Origin: Bin87 sp963692995
GTDB lineage: Bacteria > Chloroflexota > Dehalococcoidia > Lucifugimonadales > UBA3495
DNA length: 64,000 bases
Direction: 5' to 3'
Assembly (NCBI GenBank): GCA_963692995.1
Contig: OY843611.1
Span: 2,418,001-2,482,000 of the forward strand
Position numbers and translations under genes: made by a program. The notes beneath the pieces were generated by a model. It was given only the letters and a program-made list of their open reading frames with translations. It was not told the DNA's origin and made no database searches. Below are positions 57,828 to 64,000 of this stretch, piece by piece (the stretch's first letter is position 1; each line of letters begins with the position of its first letter).

Positions 57828-57857
57828 AACCAGGCCAGCAACAACCAGGCCAGCAAC
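57828..57857. repeat. 15-base perfect tandem duplication upstream of groES
   Basis: aaccaggccagcaac occurs twice head to tail (57828-57842 and 57843-57857). There is no CIRCE-like inverted repeat in this spacer. Confidence 0.85.
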
Positions 57858-57882
57858 ATCACCACATGCAAGGAGGCATTCA

Positions 57883-58173
57883 GTGTCCACTTTCACACCA
57901 CTAGGCGAGCGAATCGTCATCAAGCCCATGGAGCAGGAGACTCAGACCCGGGGCGGCATCCTTTTGCCCGACACGGCGAAAGAGAAGCCCCAGGAAGGCG
58001 AGGTCGTCGCCGTTGGGCCGGGACGCACCGCTGACGACGGCAGCCGCATCCCCATGGAGCTCACCATAGGCGACAAGGTCATCTACTCCAAGTACGCCGG
58101 CACCGAGTACGAAGACGGCGACGACGAGTACCTGATCATGCGCGAGTCTGACGTGCTCGCCAAGATCGGCTAA
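57883..58173 (+). CDS. groES: Co-chaperonin GroES
   Basis: 96 residues from GTG at 57883, six bases after AAGGAGG. It caps GroEL. The family start FTPLGERIVIKPMEQETQTR, the mobile loop GGILLPDTAKEKPQEGEVVAV, and GDKVIYSKYAGTEYEDGDDE with the ILAKIG-like end are all present. groEL starts 55 bases later. Confidence 0.97.
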   Translation: MSTFTPLGERIVIKPMEQETQTRGGILLPDTAKEKPQEGEVVAVGPGRTADDGSRIPMELTIGDKVIYSKYAGTEYEDGDDEYLIMRESDVLAKIG

Positions 58174-58228
58174 CCCTACGCCCCCTCCCTCCCAATTACC
58201 CGCACACGCTCAACTGAGGAGAACCGCA

Positions 58229-59848
<1,620 letters not shown>

Positions 59849-59878
59849 ATCTCGAGCGCAGATCCCACAGGGTAGCAG

Positions 59879-59909
59879 CCGGGGCGGTCGCGCGACCGCC
59901 CCGGTTTTT
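59879..59909 (+). terminator. Rho-independent terminator after groEL
   Basis: A perfect 12-base-pair stem (59879-59890 with 59893-59904) followed by TTTTT. It closes the groES-groEL transcript. Confidence 0.95.
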
Positions 59910-59989
59910 GATGTCAACCAGGCGGCTTTATTTGATAGACGATTGGGAGTATATTTGTCACCAGTTGGCTCCAACCCGAATACGCGGCA

Positions 59990-61405
59990 GTGCGTCGCTT
60001 CCTCGGCGCCGGTATCACATCCCACTCGAGGCCGCCCCTGAACCGCCCTCTACTACGCCGCTTGCTGGCTTGGCATCCGCCCACGCCGTTCTTTTACGGC
60101 TGGCTGGTGCTGACGATGGGATGCCTGTCCAGCGCCGGCGGCTCCAGTGTCTCCCAAGTGGTTATGGGGACCATCCAGGTATACATCTCGGAAGACGCCG
60201 GATGGAGCATTGACAAAATCGCCATTGCGGTGACGGCGGGAACTTGGCTTTCCGGACTGTTCGCTCCGTTGGCGGGATACACGGCTGACCGGTACGGCCC
60301 GCGCGTGCTCACCACCCTGGGCCTCGTTATCGTCGGCTGCTGTCTGCTGGTCATATCCTCCACCAACAACAATTCGCTGTGGCAGTTCATCATCCCATAC
60401 GTGATCGCACGGTCCATCAGCAATCCATTTTTGATCGGGGTGGTGCCACGGGTTGCCACGGTGAATTTCTTTCGCCGCTGGCGCAACATCACCATTTCCA
60501 TCTCCGGGATGGCCCGGCCGGTGGGCGGCGCTATCAACATACAGATAATTTCGCTGATCGCGTTGAGCCAGAGTTGGCGGGCGGCTTATGGCTACGTTGG
60601 AGTGTTTCTGATTTTGCTGGCGGTGCCGGCGTTTCTGACCATGCGCCGCACGCCGGAGGAAATCGGCATGCTGCCGGACGGCGCCAGCCCGGGGCCGGCC
60701 GCAGCGGATACGGCGCGGGCCGGCGCCGGTCGGGGAAGGAACGCCCCCGGGCCGGAAGCCGAGTTCAGTTGGACCGCCCGGGAGGCCATGCGGACCAGGG
60801 CTTACTGGTGCATCGCCGGCACGGCCGTTTTTGCGATCATTGCCTCCGCCGGTTTGGGCTATATCCTGGTGCCGTACCTGGTGAGCCAGTCCGGACCCGG
60901 CTTGTCCAATCCCCAGGCAGTGGGCGTGGGCAGTTTGGGCGCCGTGCTGGCGTTGACCACCCTGGCGTGGGGATTTATGGCCGACAAACTGGGGCCGCGA
61001 TACTGCATGGTAATTACCATCACCGGGGCCGTGGCTTCGGGAATTTTCCTGATCACCGGCGTTAACTCGGCGCTGACCGCCTACCTGTTCGCCATCATGT
61101 GGGGGTTCTTCTCCAACACCGTCGGCACACTGGAGCATATGCTACTGGCCCAGTACTTCGGACGGGGTTCTTTCGGGGCAATCATGGGATCACTGGGGCC
61201 GCTGCAAACCACGGCATTAGGGGTGGGGCCGCTGTTCGGGAGCTATCTGCTCACGTTCACTCACAGTTATTCGGTGGTCTTCATGGTGTTGATGGCGATG
61301 TATGCTGGCGCCGGGATGCTGATTTTCCTGGCCAAAGCGCCCCGTCTGCCGCCCCGGGCCACGGCAACGCAACCGGACGTCGCCGGAAGCGCGGCGGCAG
61401 TATAA
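59990..61405 (+). CDS. MFS transporter
   Basis: 471 residues if it starts at GTG 59990; a start at a later Met (for example the one in VLTMGCLSSAGG) is possible since no site is clear. About twelve membrane spans. MFS marks are GYTADRYGPRVLTTLGLVIV (loop 2-3), RSISNPFLIGVVPRVATVNF, and WGFMADKLGPRYCMVITITG (loop 8-9). A cytoplasmic central loop is rich in Ala/Gly/Pro. It probably moves an organic anion, in line with oxalate/monocarboxylate-type MFS members, but the substrate is unknown. Confidence 0.85.
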   Translation: MRRFLGAGITSHSRPPLNRPLLRRLLAWHPPTPFFYGWLVLTMGCLSSAGGSSVSQVVMGTIQVYISEDAGWSIDKIAIAVTAGTWLSGLFAPLAGYTADRYGPRVLTTLGLVIVGCCLLVISSTNNNSLWQFIIPYVIARSISNPFLIGVVPRVATVNFFRRWRNITISISGMARPVGGAINIQIISLIALSQSWRAAYGYVGVFLILLAVPAFLTMRRTPEEIGMLPDGASPGPAAADTARAGAGRGRNAPGPEAEFSWTAREAMRTRAYWCIAGTAVFAIIASAGLGYILVPYLVSQSGPGLSNPQAVGVGSLGAVLALTTLAWGFMADKLGPRYCMVITITGAVASGIFLITGVNSALTAYLFAIMWGFFSNTVGTLEHMLLAQYFGRGSFGAIMGSLGPLQTTALGVGPLFGSYLLTFTHSYSVVFMVLMAMYAGAGMLIFLAKAPRLPPRATATQPDVAGSAAAV

Positions 61406-61436
61406 TCGACCCGAACCAAACAATGGAGGCAACAAG

Positions 61437-61829
61437 ATGGCAAACAGCACCTACCTGAACCCCGGCGGCATCGTGGATCCGTCGCCCTCCGGCTTCACTG
61501 CCGTGGTAAAAGCGGGCAACACCGTGTACATCGCCGGCATGGTGGCCCAGGACGAGAACGGCAACGTGGTGGGGGCCGGGGACGCCGAGGCGCAAACCCG
61601 GCAGATCTGGCGGAATATCGAAGTGGCGGTTCAGGCCGCCGGCGGCAGCCTGAACGACATCGTAAAAACCACGACTTATGTCACCGGCATTGAGCACGCC
61701 GGGGCGGTGCGCGCCGTTCGCGGCGAGTTGTTCCATAGCAACCCGCCCACCAGCACCTTGCTGGTGGTCAGCGAACTGGCCAACCCGGCCTATGTCGTGG
61801 AGATCGAGTCCATCGCGGTCGTCGGGTAG
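61437..61829 (+). CDS. Rid family (YjgF-like) protein lacking the catalytic arginine
   Basis: 130 residues; ATG at 61437 has GGAGG seven bases upstream. The Rid fold is shown by GFTAVVKAGNTVYIAGMVAQ, EAQTRQIWRNIEVAVQAAGG, IVKTTTYVTGIEHAGAVRAV and AYVVEIESIAVVG. True RidA has P-A-R-S with the Arg that binds the substrate carboxylate; here it reads PTST, so imine hydrolysis by the RidA mechanism is doubtful. It is 31 bases after the MFS gene. Confidence 0.88.
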   Translation: MANSTYLNPGGIVDPSPSGFTAVVKAGNTVYIAGMVAQDENGNVVGAGDAEAQTRQIWRNIEVAVQAAGGSLNDIVKTTTYVTGIEHAGAVRAVRGELFHSNPPTSTLLVVSELANPAYVVEIESIAVVG

Positions 61830-61845
61830 CCGCCCAAAAACGGCA

Positions 61846-61875
61846 AGCCCCCTCCCGGGTAATCGGGAGGGGGCT
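61846..61875. terminator. Bidirectional terminator between the Rid and thi transcripts
   Basis: A 12-base-pair stem agccccctcccg/cgggagggggct (61846-61857 with 61864-61875). The minus strand continues into TTGCCGTTTTTGG, giving a U-run for the thi operon, while the plus strand serves the Rid gene. Confidence 0.8.
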
Positions 61876-61931
61876 GATTGGTTCTACCAAATCATCGAAC
61901 CCTTCATCAACGAGCGCTGCCGGGATGTCGA

Positions 61932-62183
61932 TTAGTTGAAGTAATCCGACTGCTGACGCTGCTGCAAGACCAGCCACATACGATGCCAGACGAAGCGGCG
62001 TTCCGGTTCCTCCAGCCGCCGGCCGATGAGTTCGCGAACCGCCAGCACCGCTTGGCCGGCGAAGAAACCCCAGTGGCCCGGCTCATTCCTCAGCCACCCT
62101 TCCACCCGGTCCGGATGCGCGTCGGCGACGTCGGCCAGCACTCGGTCCAGCGCCGCATCGCCCGCGTCCTGGCCGGATGCCAT
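61932..62183 (-). CDS. Unknown 83-residue protein in the thi operon
   Basis: ATG at 62183, with AGGAGG inside the last codons of thiS. Mostly helical: ALDRVLADVADAHPDRVEGW, AGQAVLAVRELIGRRLEEPE, RRFVWHRMWLVLQQRQQSDY. It lacks membrane spans and cysteines. I recognise no family. Its spacing of four bases after thiS makes translational coupling likely. It could bind ThiS or another thiamine enzyme, but this is inference from position only. Confidence 0.6.
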   Translation of the reverse strand: MASGQDAGDAALDRVLADVADAHPDRVEGWLRNEPGHWGFFAGQAVLAVRELIGRRLEEPERRFVWHRMWLVLQQRQQSDYFN

Positions 62184-62187
62184 CCGG

Positions 62188-62391
62188 TCAGCCGCCTCCT
62201 ACGGGGCGAACTATCTCGAGCGCGTCGCCCGGATGCAGCTTGACGTTGCCGAAATCCTCCTTCCGCACCACCTGCCCGTTGTAACCGACGGCGATGAACC
62301 GCATGTTCACGTCAATGGTGGCGAGGTAGGACTGGAGGTCCAGCTCATCTTCGATTTCGCGCGGTTTGCCGTTCACCTTCAGGGTAATCAT
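62188..62391 (-). CDS. thiS: Thiamine biosynthesis sulfur carrier ThiS
   Basis: 67 residues with the beta-grasp pattern ITLKVNGKPREIEDELDLQS and the required Gly-Gly C-terminus (RPVGGG). The third terminal glycine is one more than usual, so processing may be needed or GGG may be tolerated. It carries sulfur as a thiocarboxylate to ThiG. ATG at 62391 has GGAGG eleven bases upstream. Confidence 0.93.
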   Translation of the reverse strand: MITLKVNGKPREIEDELDLQSYLATIDVNMRFIAVGYNGQVVRKEDFGNVKLHPGDALEIVRPVGGG

Positions 62392-62399
62392 GGCTGCGC

Positions 62400-63098
62400 T
62401 TACCTCCTCTCCATTGCGAAGCGGTCGTTTGCGCCGCTCTCGTTTCGGTTATCGGCGTCATGGGCTATGGCGTCCAGCATGGCCGACTTAAGCCGGCGCG
62501 CCGCGGTTTCCGGATCAGCGCTGGCGAGCACGCTGGTAATGACCGCCGCTCCGCTGGCTCCGGCCGCCATCACGCCGGCTATATTATCCGCTGTGATGCC
62601 GCCGATGGCCAGCAAAGGGACCGCAACGCCGGCTGCCCGGATGCGCTCCAACAGGCCGGGGCCCGAGGGTTCTTCTCCAGGGTGAGAACGCGTGGCGAAC
62701 ATGGCGCCTACCAGCAGGAAATCGGCTCCCGATGCGGCGGCCGCTTTCGCTCCGTCAACGGAATGCACCGAGCGGCCAATCATCGAGTCGCCGCCCACGA
62801 TGGCGCGCACCAGTTCCGTGGCCATCGCCGCTTCGCCCAACTGCGCGCCGCCGGCGCCACTGGCCGCGGCAACGTCAGCCCTTTCGTTGACCAGCAGCAG
62901 CGCGCGATCCTGCACAACCTCCCGCAACGCCATGGCCTGTTCAAACAGAGCGCCGCCCGGCAGTTCCTTGTCGCGGAGTTGCACCATGTCCACGCCCCCG
63001 GCCACGGCGGCGGAGACCCGCCGGGGCAACTCATCGGGCGGACACACCGCCCGGTCGGTCACCAGGCAGAGGCAGGGATAGGGCAAGGACAGCGGCAT
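62400..63098 (-). CDS. thiE: Thiamine-phosphate synthase ThiE
   Basis: 232 residues. It joins the thiazole and pyrimidine moieties. Marks are LCLVTDRAVCPPDELPRRVS, GGVDMVQLRDKELPGGALFE, LLVNERADVAAASGAGGAQL, GRSVHSVDGAKAAAASGADF, LLVGAMFATRSHPGEEP and LLAIGGITADNIAGVMAAGA. A 30-residue polar tail extends past the usual end. It is 11 bases after thiG and eight before thiS. No ribosome site is clear for the ATG at 63098. Confidence 0.95.
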   Translation of the reverse strand: MPLSLPYPCLCLVTDRAVCPPDELPRRVSAAVAGGVDMVQLRDKELPGGALFEQAMALREVVQDRALLLVNERADVAAASGAGGAQLGEAAMATELVRAIVGGDSMIGRSVHSVDGAKAAAASGADFLLVGAMFATRSHPGEEPSGPGLLERIRAAGVAVPLLAIGGITADNIAGVMAAGASGAAVITSVLASADPETAARRLKSAMLDAIAHDADNRNESGANDRFAMERR

Positions 63099-63109
63099 GG
63101 GACGCCCGG

Positions 63110-63895
63110 TCAGTCGGCCAGCGCCGGCTCGGGCACGTCCGCCGGTGGGCTGCTGGGGACGGCCTCGGTACGAACCGGGATACGCCCGGCGAGATACGCC
63201 TGACGGCCCGCCTCCACACCCTTGCGGAAAGCGTCGGCCATGAGCGCGGGGTCTGCGGCCTGGGCAATGGCGGTGTTCACCAGCACGGCGGAGGCTCCCA
63301 TTTCCAGGGCTTTAGCAGCATCGGAGGGCACCGCCAGGCCAGCATCCACCACCACGGGGACGGTGGCGTTTTCCAGAATGATCCTGACTTCCTCAACAGT
63401 GTGAATACCCTGGCCGGAGCCGATGGCCGAACCCAGGGGCATTACCGTGACGCAGCCGACTTCCTCCAGGTTCTTGGCCAGCACCGGGTCCGCGTGGATG
63501 TAGGGCAGTACCTTGAACCCTTCATCGGCCAGTTGACGGGCCGCCTCCAGGGTTCCGTTGGGGTCCGGGAACAGATACTTGGCGTCCGGGATGACTTCCA
63601 GCTTGACGAAGTCGGTCTGGGCAACCTCGCGGCCCAGACGAGCCACGAACAAAGCTTCTGCCACGGTGCGGCAGCCGGCCGTGTTGGGAAGTATCCGGTA
63701 CTTGTCAAGGTTAATGTGTTCCAGGATGTTCTGCTCCGGGTTGTCGAGATCCAACCGCCGGATGGCAACAGTCACCATCTCGGCGCCGGAAGCTTCCAGA
63801 GAATCGACCATTTCCCGCATACTGCGGTGTCGGCCGGTTCCCACAATCAGCCGGGAATTGAACGTCACGCCCCCAATCACCAGTTCATCGGCCAT
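63110..63895 (-). CDS. thiG: Thiazole synthase ThiG
   Basis: 261 residues from ATG at 63895, which has AGGAG ten bases upstream; the GTG at 63904 abuts that site. It builds the thiazole ring using ThiS-bound sulfur. Marks are LVIGGVTFNSRLIVGTGRHR, VTVAIRRLDLDNPEQNILEH, the catalytic Lys in FVKLEVIPDAKYLFPDP, VMPLGSAIGSGQGIHTVEEV and VVVDAGLAVPSDAAKALEMG. First gene of the window's thi operon; thiF, thiH or thiO are not in view. Confidence 0.96.
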   Translation of the reverse strand: MADELVIGGVTFNSRLIVGTGRHRSMREMVDSLEASGAEMVTVAIRRLDLDNPEQNILEHINLDKYRILPNTAGCRTVAEALFVARLGREVAQTDFVKLEVIPDAKYLFPDPNGTLEAARQLADEGFKVLPYIHADPVLAKNLEEVGCVTVMPLGSAIGSGQGIHTVEEVRIILENATVPVVVDAGLAVPSDAAKALEMGASAVLVNTAIAQAADPALMADAFRKGVEAGRQAYLAGRIPVRTEAVPSSPPADVPEPALAD

Positions 63896-63954
63896 CGTCG
63901 CCACTCTCCTGTGTCGTATCGGGGAAGTTCCATAAACTACGCCCGGAATATGCC

Positions 63955-63986
63955 AAACGCAAAACCGCCAGGCAAGAACCCGGCGG
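63955..63986 (-). terminator. Terminator of a minus-strand gene beyond the right edge
   Basis: An eight-base-pair stem with one G-T pair (63965-63972 with 63979-63986) followed on the minus strand by GTTTTGCGTTT. It would end a gene lying to the right of the window. I see no TPP riboswitch between it and thiG. Confidence 0.65.
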
Positions 63987-64000
63987 CAAAGTACAAGCGC

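Noticed and set aside
63905..64000. TPP riboswitch ahead of thiG
   Set aside because: The conserved CTGAGA and TPP-binding motifs are not found in the visible 95 bases; a terminator of an upstream gene is there instead.

Overview
The window is a GC-rich (about 60%) bacterial chromosome segment with tightly packed genes, short intergenic gaps, frequent GTG starts and good AGGAG-type ribosome binding sites. Gene content suggests a free-living or host-associated Chloroflexota of the Dehalococcoidia/SAR202 type. The pointers are paralogous F420/flavin luciferase-like enzymes, CaiB/BaiF CoA transferases and enoyl-CoA hydratases, a B12-dependent ribonucleotide reductase, a 23S gene apart from 16S and 5S, a division cluster cut down to rsmH-ftsA-ftsZ, and tig-clpP-clpP-clpX. 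This assignment is inferred from gene content; no phylogeny was run.

Layout. 1-4.4 kb: an F420-type luciferase-like enzyme cut by the window edge, a double NIPSNAP protein, two small membrane proteins (DUF2752, CD225-like), an ammonium transporter and a MOSC protein, all on the minus strand. 4.4-9.3 kb: a repeat-rich spacer, an enoyl-CoA hydratase, then a lone 23S rRNA gene with a consensus promoter, a long processing stem, an initiator tRNA and a terminator. 9.3-19.3 kb: a catabolic island with a Uma2 nuclease, two CoA transferases, an IsdG-like monooxygenase, a luciferase-like enzyme, a CitE-type lyase, an FAD oxidase, an alpha/beta hydrolase and an enoyl-CoA hydratase. It looks like a route for activating and cleaving unusual organic acids.

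19.5-28.3 kb: a Panacea-domain protein with a small convergent ORF, nrdJ, two unrecognised genes in an operon with nrdR, then ftsZ, ftsA and rsmH. 28.7-32.9 kb: the trigger factor, two ClpP and ClpX proteostasis operon. 32.9-41.3 kb: a minus-strand information-processing run in transcription order dprA, topA, xer recombinase, aroQ, efp, xseA, xseB and a formyltransferase-like gene. 41.5-46.9 kb: mixed metabolic genes (SMP-30, GH15, DM13, SirB1-like, a zinc ribbon, an SDR).

47-52.6 kb is an accessory region: a 94-bp MITE-like element, a 1374-residue restriction-methylase fusion, and a tandemly duplicated small HEPN/PaREP1-like gene set among palindromic repeats. 52.7-57.5 kb: an MmgE/PrpD gene, a small membrane protein, a molybdopterin-fold protein and a two-component system. 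57.6-61.9 kb: an FmdB zinc ribbon, groES-groEL, an MFS transporter and a Rid-family protein. 61.9-63.9 kb: thiG-thiE-thiS plus an unrecognised small gene.

The least explained items are the operon nrdR-X-Y with candidate NrdR boxes, the restriction-methylase plus duplicated HEPN-like genes, the small gene in the thi operon, and an EF-P with a non-canonical tip loop. No clear-cut new system can be proven from sequence alone; these are the best leads.
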